A DNA stretch of 35,450 nucleotides from Rhizophagus sp. LPA8_4_AMF (GCA_021464525.1 JADRCO010000378.1:1-35450), one strand, 5' to 3'. Positions 19,893 to 31,044 are shown, counted from the first letter of the stretch. The notes: a model not told the origin generated them from the sequence alone. Program-made: numbers and translations.

Positions 19893-21168
19893 ATGGCAAT
19901 CCTCGAATATCCAAATAATTTGAGTAGAATGAACGTGGAAAACTTACAAAACTTTGTTTTATTTCGATACTTTCTTATACCTTTTGCTATCTTTTTGACT
20001 GTGGTATGTCTCCTTGTTTTGCACATTTCACACTTTTTAACTTCTTAATTCGTTTCTATAGTCGGGTTTTTTCACGCTCCACCATACTAAATAATGTTCA
20101 ATGAATAAATTTTTCAGGTTCCCGCGGGAATTCTTTCTCTTACGCAACAATATCAACAAAATCAAAACGTCATGACTTTTACAACGATTATATCACAAGA
20201 AATTCCTCAAGAAAAATTTAGTAATGGAATCACTTTTGGTAGTGGAGTCGTATTAATCCCAAATTTAACATTAAGTGGTAACTTTGTATGCGTGATATGT
20301 GCATGGATCATCGCTTTAATTGGAATTTTCGGTTTCTTAAGAAAGAATAATTTATTCGGCCAATTTGTATCCTTTTGAATTTTATAGTTTCCATAAATGG
20401 AAATTCGATTTTATGATGTCATAATATTAATTCCCTAACCTCATGATCAATTTATTTACTTGATTTAGATTTCCATACTTTTAATTACATTCACAATATT
20501 ACAAACAATTTCTGCCATTTACACCGTGATATTTAGTGATCAATGGATCTTTGAAGTTTTAAGTGGTTCATGGCAAAAGGCGTATTTACTTGATTCTGAA
20601 TTAATAAAAGAGATTCAATATGAGGTTTGTAAACATATTTAAATAAATGTTTGTTGATATAAATAATATATAATACATGTTTATATTATTAACAAAATTA
20701 ATAAAAATATTTATTAGTTTTCGTGTAAGGGATTTGTTTCAGTTGATGATCGACCAGCAAATTTACCTCATCAATTTGATGAGAGTTGTAGTAAAATGTT
20801 GATTAATCGATTTAATACACAATTATTTGATGTAGCTAAAATCATATTATTAGCGAGATTTGTTCAGGTAAATACTTAAATTTAACGTGTCGTTAATTAA
20901 CATTCTACATGCTCATTATGTAAACTTTATTATATAGTTATTTGGTGTATTGATACACGCTCATATATTCAATCGCGTTATACTGCACGACATTACGATG
21001 ATGTACTCTGAAGAATGCGACACAGAATATTTTTATGACGACAAAGATAATTATAATGACGATTCTTTAGATGATTTGGAAGATGATGACGATCAAAATA
21101 CTTGGATAGATCCTCCGACATCTCCGTTATTGTTATCAAAGATATATTTTGGTGAGCAAACGTCTTAG
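19893..21168 (+). CDS. tetraspanin-like four-helix membrane protein
   Basis: Five exons (19893-20003, 20118-20366, 20469-20624, 20718-20867, 20938-21168) with GT..AG introns join in frame to 298 aa. Four hydrophobic helices are visible: about residues 22-45 (RYFLIPFAIFLTV), 92-111 (NFVCVICAWIIALIGIFGFL), 121-144 (ISILLITFTILQTISAIYTV) and 205-232 (IILLARFVQLFGVLIHAHIF). Between helices 3 and 4 lies a loop of about 60 residues with a Trp (GSWQKAYLL) and two cysteines (C175 in EFSCKGF, C196 in DESCSKM), like a small tetraspanin large loop. The classic CCG motif is missing, so the family call is by layout. The cytosolic C-terminus is very acidic (DDSLDDLEDDDD). Tetraspanins organise membrane proteins into microdomains; its partner here is unknown. 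It could be another four-helix family. Confidence 0.72.
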
Positions 21169-23874
21169 GAATTTGGACTTACCGTATTCATTTACTTGAC
21201 TGAAAATGAAAAGTAAACGTAAATGAATCTGTAATGCTAATGAAAACCTGGAAAGAGTTATCATTTCGGATTAATCAAGGGATGGACTTTTAGATAATTT
21301 TTCTCACTACACTCTACCTATTTTGACATTAATAACACCTATTTATTTCATGGATTTTAAAAACATTTACAATAGACATTTGGTGCTTTTAAAACCTAAT
21401 TGATTTTTAATCACATTTACATATTACTTTATAAATCTTTGGAAAAATTAATAAATAATTTATTCCCCCCCCTTATTTTTTTCCCTTATTTGGCACCTTA
21501 TTTCTCCCCTTATTTCTCCCCTTATTTCTCCCCTTATTTCTTCCTTTTATAAACCCTTCTATTTATATAATTCTCCCTTTTTTCTGTTAGTTTTTCTTTT
21601 ATTTAGTTTTCCCTTTCCCTATTTTGTAAATATTAATTTGTAAAAAGAGAATTTTTCTTTTTAAAAATTTTGTCTATAGGTAGAATTGATAACAAGTATA
21701 TATTTCAAATACTGTTATATATTTGTAAAAAGGTTTGATAGATATAACTATTCTTTTTCTCTTCTTTATTTCTGTACATTTTTAATGTATTCTAGTTTTA
21801 TTGTAATTTTTTTTTCTCTTCTTTGTTTATATTTTTTTTTTCCGTAAATTTTTAATTTGAGTCCTAAATCCTAAATTGGTTTGAATAAAATAAAATGCCT
21901 TTGATAGGAATTTTTATTAAAATATTGGACTACATAGTTTCTTACCAGGATTGGTTATAAATTCAATGACGGAATATAAAGTTTTTTGTGTTTATCTCTT
22001 ACGGCAGAAATCACGCGAAATCAAAATTGCGTATTATATTCAAAGTTAACTTATTTTATTATTTTAGTAAACGCGTATTTATATCGGTATAATCGGTATA
22101 TCGCTACATTTTTTTTTTTTCGTGTATTCGTTCGTGTAATTATGTCGTGTATTTCGTGTATAATGTAGATTAAAGATTTACAATAAACAAAGTATTTTTT
22201 GGAAAGGACCCGATTGCTTATGTCTTCAACACTACATTTCGCATCAAGTTAGAAGCAATGTATTTCAAGATTTAGATTGATATATCTCGCCTATTAAATG
22301 TCTCTCTTCTGTAACTCAAAATTTGTATTACTAGAGAAATTATGTAATTATCTGTTGAAAAAGTGATTTTTTAAATAGTGTTGAATTAGTTGGTATTTAA
22401 ACAGGATCCCAGAAATTTAATAAATAGGTCATAAAGCACTTTTGGCCAAAATCATTTCTTTTTTACTAAAATTCAAAAAATTTGTTTTTTGCAATTTCAA
22501 TAAGAACTACAAAATAAAAAAAAGTTCATTAAAATTGGACATTGGATACTGAAAAATAGTAATTTTTAACTTTTTAAAAAATAGACTAAAGTAACTTATG
22601 ATTTGTTTTAAAGATTTCTGAAGTCCTATTTAAATTATTTAATTTCAATTATAAATATAACAATTTAGTAATAAAATAATTTGACTAGAATTTGTAATTT
22701 GTATTAAATAATTTTATTAAATTATATTTTATACTCAATATTATAGTGTATATTTTTTTAAAAACTACTGTATGATCTAAATTAAACAAGTTATATTAAT
22801 TAAAATTGCTCAACACTTCAGAAAAAAGATTTACAATTCCTGGCAAAAAGAATAAAGGTGAAAATACTGTACTGCCTTTTAATTTGGTTATAACTTCATT
22901 ACTATTCTGATTAAATTATTACTTGTTATACCAAATTGAATAGTGAAATGCTCATTTAAAAAGCAATAAAAAAAAAAGTAATTTCAATATTGACATTATT
23001 TTTATTTTATTACCTAAAATAAAGGACATCTAAAGCAAGGGCAAATTATATAACTTCAAAAAAATTGTTTTTTTTAAATAAAACTTTTTATCATATATAC
23101 AACCAGTATACAACCACTTTAAATATATATATTAAATATATTTTTACCTACTCTTTAAGTTTATTTAGAGAGCAGAGTGGGTTTTAAATGCTGTTTTTGA
23201 TTTATTTGACTTTTTTCATTTTAGTATTTATTTTTGAATATAATTAGTAAAGTTTTGTTCATTCATATGTAAAGTTAAAAACAATATTTAAAATCTACTT
23301 TTTTCTTTAAGTAAACTTGCAATTTATATTAATCTTTGTTTATAAAAAATTTAATTTAATTAAAGTTATACCAATTTATATGATTTGCTTTCACTTTAAA
23401 TAACCTCTTAAAATAGCTTCATTACAATTAAATCATTTATAATACTGGTAACTTTTTCTTTGAATTAAATTTTAAGAAAATTTCTAATTAAACTGGAATT
23501 TTTTTGCATTTTTATAATCTTTCTTACTAAAAATACTAAAATTTTAAATAATTTTATTCTAAATGCCATATTAAATTTATATTATAAAAAAATACCACCA
23601 AAATTAAAATAATGATTTTTTTACATTTTTATTTTTTAACAAAAGATTTTGAAATATTTTGTATTTTTAACCAATCAAATAATTTTTATAAAATAACAAC
23701 TCCTATAATTTTTTTTTTTGTTTAACTGCAACTCATTTATTGAAAAAAAGAAATACAAAAAAATACAAAATACAATACAAGTGTAATTATAAAGATTATA
23801 TATCAATAAACTATTTCATCATACCTTATATATAAACTGTCAGGTATTTATGTAACTATACAAGTAGACATATA
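21169..23874. other. 2.7-kb gene-free AT-rich desert
   Basis: After the tetraspanin-like 3' flank and a short pyrimidine minisatellite there is no open frame above noise, no RNA gene and no repeat with clear ends. The strip at about 22200-22350 is less AT-rich and might be an old transposon scrap, but I can match it to nothing here. Confidence 0.45.
21496..21540 (+). repeat. 12-bp pyrimidine minisatellite
   Basis: Almost four perfect copies of CCTTATTTCTCC stand head to tail, inside a wider C/T-rich strip (21464-21640) downstream of the tetraspanin-like gene. Confidence 0.9.
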
Positions 23875-24028
23875 GGACCTTTGCAATAAAAAGAGGGGAA
23901 ACTGCTAAAAAAAATTTTTTTAAATTAATATTAATTTTAAATATATTTCAATTTAAAGAATATATTTAATATATAAATATAAATTTGATTTTTTTCAGCA
24001 ATTTTCTTTCTTTCTATTGCAAAAAGCC
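23875..24028. mobile_element. 154-bp TA-flanked MITE
   Basis: The ends are inverted repeats of about 40 bp: left GGACCTTTGCAATAAAAAGA and right, reverse-complemented, GGCTTTTTGCAATAGAAAGA. Both continue with A(C/T)TGCT(A/G)AAAAAAAT. TA flanks both sides (23873-23874, 24029-24030). There is no coding frame. Only three bases separate its right TA from the left TA of the next MITE. Confidence 0.75.
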
Positions 24029-24034
24029 TAATTA

Positions 24035-24292
24035 TCATTTAGCATTACATAAAATATCCTGGATATTTTACAAAATATTTGATTTAAAAATTGAATAATA
24101 TTCACGAGTATTTCGTGAAATGCTGGATATTATATGAGGAAATATAGTATAATTTTGACTAGAATTAAGCTTAAGTTACCAGAATTAAGAGGAATATTAA
24201 TTGAAAATAAAATTTTTATATCTAGTAAAATACCTGAATCTTTTAAAGTGAAAGTACATTTAAAGGAAAATATTTTATGCAATGTTAGACAG
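24035..24292. mobile_element. 258-bp TA-flanked MITE, short relative of the 5290-6914 element
   Basis: The left end TCATTTAGCATTACATAAAA and the reverse complement of the right end CTGTCTAACATTGCATAAAA form the inverted termini, with TA at 24033-24034 and 24293-24294. Inside, AGAATTAAGCTTAAGTTACC, AGAATTA.GAGGA, TCTAGTAAAATACC and CTTTTAAAGT.G.GTAC occur in the same order as in the reverse complement of 5290-5455, and TTAAAAATTGAATAATA matches near 5500. It therefore shows the family without the satellite cargo. The 61-codon frame at 24134-24319 is a by-product. Confidence 0.75.
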
Positions 24293-25136
24293 TATAGTGA
24301 TGCAATGACTTTATGGTAGTTAGGTCTTTTATTAAGCTATAGACTAAGCAAAATGTTTATGAACTAATAGTGTAATAAGGTAGGGATGGGTTCAACTTCC
24401 TACTGGTTAGGTTTCAGTTAATAGTTTTTAGTAGTGTAGGTACTACCTAAGATAAGGAATGAGTCTGAACTTCCTGATCTGATGGTTACTAGTATCATAT
24501 ATACTACTAGAGAATATATAACTATACTATTAGTACTAGGTAATCACAAACTATAGTAACTTTGAGTAATTTAGTACTTAATCTGGTAGTATAGAAGGGT
24601 ATCTAAATAGTTGCTTTTGCATTGTCAAAAGTCCTCTACATAGTATTACTCAGGTAGTTCAAAATATAAATACAGGTAATATTCATATCTATAGTATAGG
24701 TAAAAGGGTAAGTAGAAGAGTAAATACTTCTCAGAGCTTGTGCAAAATCCTACCTACCATAATGGGTAATATTTAGATATATACATTTAATTCTTAACTA
24801 ACTTATATGGTGAGTTAGCTCTTAACTGAAATAACTAGTACAGATATCATTCAAATCTTTTTAATAAAATGAATTAAATGGTACTAAAAAATCTAAAATT
24901 ATTGAAATTTGATCATTAGATACCAAGATCATAAATAAAACTTTTAAATTTTTAAGTAAGAATAGAATGGTCAATATTAATGCTAATTGATATGTTCTTA
25001 CTGCCATTTGATTTGTCTTGATTAGAGCTTCAAATAAACTATAAATTATCAAATTCTGATCACTAAATGTTAAAATATTTTTAAAACATCTTTATCATTA
25101 AATTTTAATAATTGTAGATAATTATTTAATATATAA
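24293..25136. other. gene-free stretch with short inverted GTACT/AGTAC words and a degenerate repeat
   Basis: 24340-24700 is rich in TAGTACT, GTAGTA and TACTAC in both orientations, without a fixed period. Around 24900-25060 there is a degraded relative of the hairpin repeat at the right window end (GATCATTAGATACC, TGTTCTTACTGCCATTTGAT). No gene is seen. Confidence 0.4.
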
Positions 25137-25143
25137 TTCAACT

Positions 25144-26551
25144 GTGGGAAAATTTATTCCTTACCCCAGGATAAGTTTAATATTACTCACCCCTCTGATC
25201 ACGTGAAAATTTAATCTAATAATTACATTATTATTTTTGTTTATTCGTTTTTGAAATTTTTTTTCAGTCAGGATTTTTTTTTTTTTGCTCTTTATTTTTT
25301 TCTTTTTTTATTTATTTATTCAATATTATATTTTAAATTTCTTTTCCCTTTTTTTTCTTTAGATCTTTAAGCTTATTGGTTTCACATTTAAAGGTACTAT
25401 ATTTCCTCTTTTTTTTGGTTTCATTCCTTACTTTTCATTTTTTAATTCCTTTTTTTTTTATTTTAGGTCTTTGGATTTTTCGATTTTATAACTAAAGGTA
25501 AGTTTTATTCTTTTTCCTTTTCTTTCTTTTTTTTTGTTTTTGCTTTTTATTTCTAATATTTTTTTTTTTCTTCCTTTAGTAGGTTTTTCTTCAGATTTGT
25601 AGTCAAAGATCTGTTTTTGCTTTTCTTTTATTTTGTTTCTTAGTATATTTTATTCATACTAAATACTAACTATATTCTATTCTTTATTTTATAGGTTTCT
25701 TATTTATGGGATTTGTATTCTTTTCTTTAAATTTTGCAGATTTTTTTTCGCTTTTCTTCACTTTTTTTGCTCTTTTCTGTTTCTCCTTCTCTTTTTTTTT
25801 ATTCTTTTTTATTCCCATTCTTTTTCTTATTATTTTTTGTTCTTTTTTATCCTCCTTCTTATTATTTTTCATTTCTTTTCTTGTTATTACTCTTTTTTGT
25901 TTCTTATTGTATTCTTGTTTTCTTATCCTCTTTCACTCCTCTTTTTTTATTATCCTTTTTTCATTCATTCATTCTTTTCTTGGTCTTTTTTATTTTTCTT
26001 GCCTTTTTTGTTTTTGTTGTTTTCCCTTTATTGTTCTCTTTCGTCCCTTTTTTTATTTCTTTCTCATTCTATTATTTTCATTTTTATTTATTATTTTCAT
26101 CATTTTTCATTTCCTATTGTTTTTCAATTTTTTTTTCGTCCTTCATTATCTTTTTTCACCTTATCTTCATCTTCCATTATTTTTCATCATCATTTCATTT
26201 TCCATCATTTCATTCATCACCTTTTCATCTATTATTATCTTAATTTTTCGTTATCTAGTTTGTTTGTTGATAAAACATAATGTATATTTCTTGATTTTGA
26301 TTGATGTTTTTTAATACTTACGAAATATGTCAAAATCTACAACTGATTGTAAATAAACAATTTATTTTTGAAATAAAAGAAAAGAAAAAAATTAAAAAAT
26401 TGGTTTTGTTCATACATTAAGTTTTTTTAAAAATTAAAAATGATTATAGTAATACAAATATAAATAAATTTACTGTGTAGTTCTAATTAACCAATAAAAA
26501 TTTAAGGTGAGGAATAATATTACTCACCCGGGATGAGGAATAAATTTACCC
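25144..26551. mobile_element. 1408-bp terminal-inverted-repeat element filled with polypyrimidine
   Basis: The left end reads GTGGGAAAATTTATTCCTTA and the right, reverse-complemented, GGGTAAATTTATTCCTCATC; both continue CCC. The heptamer TTCAACT stands directly outside each end (25137-25143 and 26552-26558) and is read as the target duplication. AATATTACTCACCC occurs inside both ends in the same orientation. There is no transposase. Between the ends the plus strand is about 1 kb of almost pure T and C. A 7-bp duplication does not settle the superfamily. Confidence 0.68.
25230..26240 (+). repeat. 1-kb polypyrimidine (T/C) tract
   Basis: Purines are rare over about 1 kb, and long T runs alternate with CTT, TTC and CCTT words; from 26090 it turns into CATCATTTTC repeats. 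The long Phe/Ser/Leu-rich frames here (for example 25706-26314), and the Lys-rich frame opposite, follow from the composition and are not genes. Several TTTTAGG.CTTT, TAAAGGTA words at 25360-25500 look like splice sites but frame no coding exon. Confidence 0.85.
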
Positions 26552-26579
26552 TTCAACTATTTTGATTTTTAGAAGGCTA

Positions 26580-26642
26580 AAGTCAAATTAATTTTGACTA
26601 TTTTGACCATTTTGAGGGTCAAAATTAATCTAATTTTAACTT
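26580..26642. repeat. short inverted repeat with GTCAAAAT units
   Basis: AAGTCAAATTAATTTTGAC and, about 25 bp further, GTCAAAATTAATCTAATTTT form imperfect complementary arms, with TTTTGAC.ATTTTGA units between them. It lies just outside the polypyrimidine element. Confidence 0.5.
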
Positions 26643-26949
26643 CATATATATTTGGAATTCTTTAAAATTTAAATTTATCCTTTTTATTATACTATATAAT
26701 TTAATATTTTTATTAAATAAAAATAAGTTTTATTTTATAATTATTTTGATTAAATAAAATTATTCTTTAATAAAATTACTACACATCACTACTGGCAATC
26801 ATTATCAGTATCATATAAATGACAATAATTAATATATTTTCATCATATTTTGATAATCAAATAAATTCTTCCATTCAATTTCATTTTTTCACATTCTTTC
26901 ACCTATCTCACCTTTCTTTCTTTATATATTTTACACTCACTTTTTTTAC
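26643..26949. other. AT-rich spacer, nothing recognised
   Basis: Plain A/T-rich DNA. The frame at 26819-27109 that begins here runs into the palindromic tract and has no motif. Confidence 0.4.
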
Positions 26950-27240
26950 TTACACTGGTCAAATAATGAGGTACCAGTCAGATTTCATATACCTGATATC
27001 TATATTATATGTCATGTGTAGTAGCCTAATATATCACCGATTTGCTATACCGATATTTCAAATATGTTTAGCGCAGATAGTTATATATAAATTACATATC
27101 AGGTTATGATATATCATACTCATATGATTATATAAAAATCATTGAGATATTGGTATACTGATATAAATATGATATATATATAATATTTCATTGATTATAT
27201 CCCAATATCTCATGTTATATTACTGACATTCCAATGATAC
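26950..27240. repeat. palindrome-rich tract of CTGATATC/GATATCAG words
   Basis: Words such as ACCTGATATC, ATATCAGG, GATATATCA and GAGATATTGG recur in both orientations over 290 bp. The same vocabulary makes up 32690-32970. No unit length is fixed and no ends were found. Confidence 0.5.
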
Positions 27241-27299
27241 CTTTATAATATTTACTGGTTTTTATATGTATTGTATTTTATTGTATTTTATTATTTAAT

Positions 27300-29775
27300 T
27301 TTTTTTTTTTCTGCAGTACATGATATAATTTATTAGAGTTAATATTATAATTTACAAATTGTGTAATTACAAGCTATCTAATATAATTAATTATACCACC
27401 ACCTGTCATCTATAAAGATCCCTTATATGCACTGTTGGTGGATATTGTCTCTACACAGGTAAGAATGCATAACAGCACTTTATCTTAGAGAAACCTTCCT
27501 GTGGTCAAAGAGACATGGTATCCAAGGATCTGCTATACTACGAATTATGCTTTAAACCCCTTTGACCCCATACTAGAACTAAACTTTTAATGATAAGAGA
27601 AGAAATCGCATCTTTACAATGGTAGAGACCAATGCATTTCCTGTTATATGCATCCAAATGATATAAGGTACGGTAATTTGGATCAACTTGAGGCTGAAAC
27701 CGTTTAAAATTTCTTTTTTTTAATGGTGTGATACCATTGGCAAGTTCATACATAATGAGTGCTTCACATTGAGGAACCCAAATAAGCTTTTGGAAATAAA
27801 TAAAGAAAAGTTTAATAACTTTTTGAACTACAAATTTACCAACAGATCTACTAAAGGAGATTGCATAAAGCTTGTTAACAATTGTGAAAGAGATTAATCC
27901 TCTAGTAAGTTCTACACAATTGCGTTCTTTCAGAAGTGAAAATGCTAGGTAAAGGTATTCAAAAATTGATTGTTTAAGTAGTTGGAAATTTGGTGATTTG
28001 TTGATACGTTTAGTAATACTTTTCTTGATTTTCTCTGTAATAATATTTTCTAGGTTAGCTCAAGCTTGTTGAAGAACTGTACAGATTGTAAGATGTGAAA
28101 TCGATTCAATATCATCCAATTTACATAGAGAACATGTGATATCTTCATATAAAGTTGAACGTTTACATAAATTCATGATGGTGGGAAGTAAATTGTTAAT
28201 ACATCTTATTGAAAATTGTAAATTATTATTGATTGTGAAAGATGTACAACGTGTATTTGAAATGCTATGCACATAATCCCATAACACATTCCATTCAAAA
28301 GAATTATATTGAAGATTATAATAATTAAAGGTATCATTCCAGTATGAATTACATGACCAACTAGACGAAATTAAGTATCTAAAAACTAAATTGTTAAATT
28401 CTCTAATATTTCTATCTATAACTATATTATCCCAACACAGATAAAATAAAATACTATGTAAAGAATAAAATTTATCTAAATTAATACATCTTTCTACATT
28501 AACTAAACTAATTTTCCAAGCATGTTTGGCTATAAAATCTGTAGCATTATTCCATATATCACCGAATGTCCTTTAACTTTAATCACCTCAAATGCTAGAT
28601 TCTTATCTATAATAAGCTCCTTAATTGCATAAATAATACAATAGTTATTTTGCCTAAGAATATAATTAATCCTATTTGAAAGATTAAGAGCTTGTATGAT
28701 TCCATCAATGGCTGCTTGGCTGTCTGTATAGATGCGTAACTTACTATGTTCTGGAGTAGCTAGAATAGCCATTAATATTGCCAAAAGCTCCAGTCTTATT
28801 GATGACAGAAAATTCACTATGCCACACTCAAAACTGAGTTCTGGGCCCTTGAGAATCCACCCTACACCCATTACATTGCGGCTACATGTATCAGAATCAA
28901 ACATATTATAAGACCCATCTGTGTATATTTGAAAGTCTTTATTAGGATTTTGCGACATCGAGTTGAGGCAAAATATGAGATCTTTAGTGAGAGTATGATT
29001 GGATACCCATTTCCTAATTAAAGATATATCCAGTACGTCTGCCATAATAGATGGTACAAGAGGTTCCTCAATATGGATTGGATTAACCTCAGAATTAGTC
29101 ATCGGATAAGTGAGTGGAAAAGGAGTGCGGAGTTCTATCCTTTTAGATGTAGAAGGATTGTTAGTATATGAGAAACACAAATCACTCTTACTGAGCGGAC
29201 GTGTAAACTTATGATGCATTGCAATGGGTTTGTCATGATGGAGTGAGTATTATGCGGGATTGAAAGTAGACAGCCATTACATTGTTTGAGCATATTCGAA
29301 TTTTGATTATTTTATATCCAATGTTGAATCAAACAAACCATATTCATGAATTTGGAAATAATTTTGCCTAGTACTACGTTTCCATTATATTTCCCTATAA
29401 TCCATTCTTTTTTTCGTTGATTTGTGCTAGATGGAATCAATTTAACACTAGGAAAAACGTCTGTAAGGAAATGATAGGATGCAAACCATTGTGGTAAAAG
29501 ATTGTACGAGTTACCATAAGTTAAAATTTTTTGAAGTCTTTGGTAAAAGAGTGGCACTCTTCCTCTTGTGTTGAGACCAAGTAAATGCTTAAGTTGAAAC
29601 CAGGTAAGTAACTTTGTACCATCATTAGTTAAAAGTTGATTAATATTAATCAACGATAATAGCACATTCTTCCTATGTCGAAATGAGTTGATGAATTTGT
29701 TATTATCAGGAGTTATGTTATCTTCAGTAACAAAATTTTTCAGAATATGGTGAATAGGAGGACCATTAGCTTTAA
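27300..29775 (-). mobile_element. 5'-truncated LINE (non-LTR retrotransposon) with 16-bp target duplication
   Basis: Transcribed on the minus strand. It ends in TACTGCAG and a poly(A) tail of about 11 (plus-strand T run 27300-27310), with AATAAA 19 bp before the tail. The 16-mer TATTTTATTATTTAAT stands perfectly conserved directly outside both ends (27284-27299 and 29776-29791). The coding part begins abruptly at 29775, without reverse transcriptase, as expected when reverse transcription stops early. An RNase H domain and a C-terminal zinc knuckle remain, the order seen in fungal Tad1/I-like LINEs. The matching target duplication means a fairly young insertion. Confidence 0.9.
27538..29775 (-). 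pseudogene. LINE polyprotein remnant: RNase H plus zinc knuckle
   Basis: Pieces of one frame run 29775-29312 (WFQLKHLLGLNTRGRVPLFY), 29219-28530, 28287-28060 and on to 27538. RNase H is clear: FQIYTDGSYNMF (Asp), MGVGWIL, SIRLELLAILMAI (Glu), LRIYTDSQAAIDGI (Asp) and VKGHS. At about 28563 a one-base frameshift follows GHS; in the next frame GDIWNNATDFIAKHAW completes the family's fourth active-site block. A CX2C-X9-H-X3-C knuckle (CSLCKLDDIESISHLTIC) follows. A TGA at about 28060 interrupts LQQA/ANLEN, after which the frame stays open to LVLVWGQRGLKHNS. The link at 29220-29311 is also disrupted. Endonuclease and reverse transcriptase are missing, so it cannot move itself. Confidence 0.88.
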
Positions 29776-29791
29776 TATTTTATTATTTAAT

Positions 29792-29919
29792 AAATATTAA
29801 TTTAATTTAAAATTATTTTATTTATTTTATATAATGTTACATAAACCTCTATCTAATTGTAATGCTATTCTATTTCTAAAAAATTTTACTTGTGCTAAAG
29901 GAACTTGTTTGAAATGCTG
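29792..29919. other. AT-rich link between LINE and repeat array
   Basis: No feature beyond the right target duplication ending at 29791. Confidence 0.4.
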
Positions 29920-30350
29920 TTCCATAGAAGATGGTAGCTACAAAAAGAAAAAAAAAGAAATGGTAGTATGTTTCTAAAAGTAAATGACAAAATTCTTCTC
30001 AAAGAAACTAACCTATCTGTACGTCCAAAAGTCCCTTTTATAGAAGTCAGTAGCTACAAAAAATAACAAAAAAGAAAGTTTAGTACATTTCTAAAGGTAA
30101 ATGGAGAAACTAAATAACCTACCCATCTGAAATATACCATTTAAGAAAAGCAATAACCATAAAAAATAAAAAGAAAAAAAAGAAATATTAGTAAATATTT
30201 TTTAAAGCCCATTTTGCAAACTCATTCTCAAAAAATACCATATCTATCTGAAGTGTCATTCAAAGAAACTGAAACCTACAAATAAGAAAAAAAAGAAAAG
30301 TCAATAATGTTTTTAAAGATCAATGACAGAACACAACCCAAGGAAATAAC
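29920..30350 (+). repeat. array A of the ~110-bp repeat family (about 4 units)
   Basis: Units start with GTAGCTACAAAAA or its variants near 29932, 30047, 30155 and 30270, spaced 108-115 bp. Each holds (C)TACAAAAA, an A/G-rich run, a TTAGTA..TTTCTAAAG core, TAAATG, and CTATCTG(A)A.TGTC. Diverged copies of the same unit form arrays B (31045-31600) and C (34170-34580). Confidence 0.7.
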
Positions 30351-30379
30351 CTATCGCTTAAAATGCCATCCTAGGAAGT

Positions 30380-30790
30380 TTAACATTGAAGCAAATCTGG
30401 CCATATCACGTTTTTACAGATCTTGTCATGAGAATCATAACCCATTACTCTCACTTTTGGTTTAAAATCCTCTAATAATTTTGACAACTTTCTCTGGTTG
30501 TGTATTCTTTTATTAATTGTGTAATGATCAGAGATTCTTCATCTAATGTTCCTGAACAGAATTTATTGATCATTTCCACTACCTCTTCAACTGATAGTGA
30601 ATTTAACTTGTCTTCGGCCAATAATTTGTTCACAAGATCATCTGTGCTTATTTAACATCTATAGATTGAAAAGGAGGACCATCTTCTGAAGTTTTATTAG
30701 TTCCAACATTATTTTCAATCGATAGACCATTATGCTATGATCTAAACCCTTTCTTTGCCTTTCAATTCTATAGATTTATTAATCGCTTTT
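30380..30790 (-). pseudogene. frameshifted relic of an unrecognised protein gene
   Basis: Minus-strand translation gives protein-like text in shifted frames: SSEDGPP-type sequence (NNVGTNKTSEDGPPFQSI) near 30700-30660, then STDDLVNKLLAEDKLNSLSV and EEVVEMINKFCSGTLDEESL up to about 30475, then, one frame over, KLSKLLEDFKPKVRVMGYDS and HDKICKNVIWPDLLQC with a stop at 30382-30380. The Leu/Glu/Lys mix is that of a helical protein and unlike noise. At least two frameshifts separate the pieces. I do not recognise the family; a high-copy lineage-specific gene family is possible. Confidence 0.5.
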
Positions 30791-30900
30791 TGGCTTTACT
30801 TCTTGTCTCTAAAATTCACCAAGAATGCCATTCTGTTTCCAAAACATATATTTTTCCCATATTCAAAAATGTAATCACCTTTACCTAGTGCTCCACATGA

Positions 30901-30960
30901 ACTGGCTTGAGCTCAGCTTGAAAATAAATTCTGGCTTGAGCCAAGCTAAGCTCAAGCCAG
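30901..30960. repeat. strong hairpin of CTGGCTTGAGC arms
   Basis: CTGGCTTGAGC at 30931-30941 and its exact complement GCTCAAGCCAG at 30950-30960 enclose 8 bases. ACTGGCTTGAGCTCAGCTTG lies just before. The words resemble the AAGCTTAAGCTGAAT subterminal repeats of the hAT element at 17.1-18.1 kb, so this may be the end of a degraded hAT MITE. Confidence 0.6.
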
Positions 30961-31044
30961 CTTGAAGGTTTCTATAAAATTTAATAAAAAGAACTTTTAG
31001 TAAAGCTCCTGTTTTTAATAAAAAAACCATCTTATCCTCTTTAA

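Noticed and set aside
24861..25052. Minus-strand 63-codon frame
   Set aside because: It overlaps the worn hairpin-repeat copy and shows no protein motif.
25360..25640. Series of TAAAGGTA and TTTTAGG words in the polypyrimidine tract that resemble exon-intron borders of micro-exons
   Set aside because: The pieces between them do not join into an open frame with any recognisable protein, and T-rich DNA makes acceptor-like words common.
25684..26314. Long overlapping open frames (up to 202 aa) rich in Phe, Ser, Leu on the plus strand and Lys-rich on the minus strand
   Set aside because: They arise because a polypyrimidine tract has few stop codons; there are no domains, the residue mix is extreme, and three frames are open at once.
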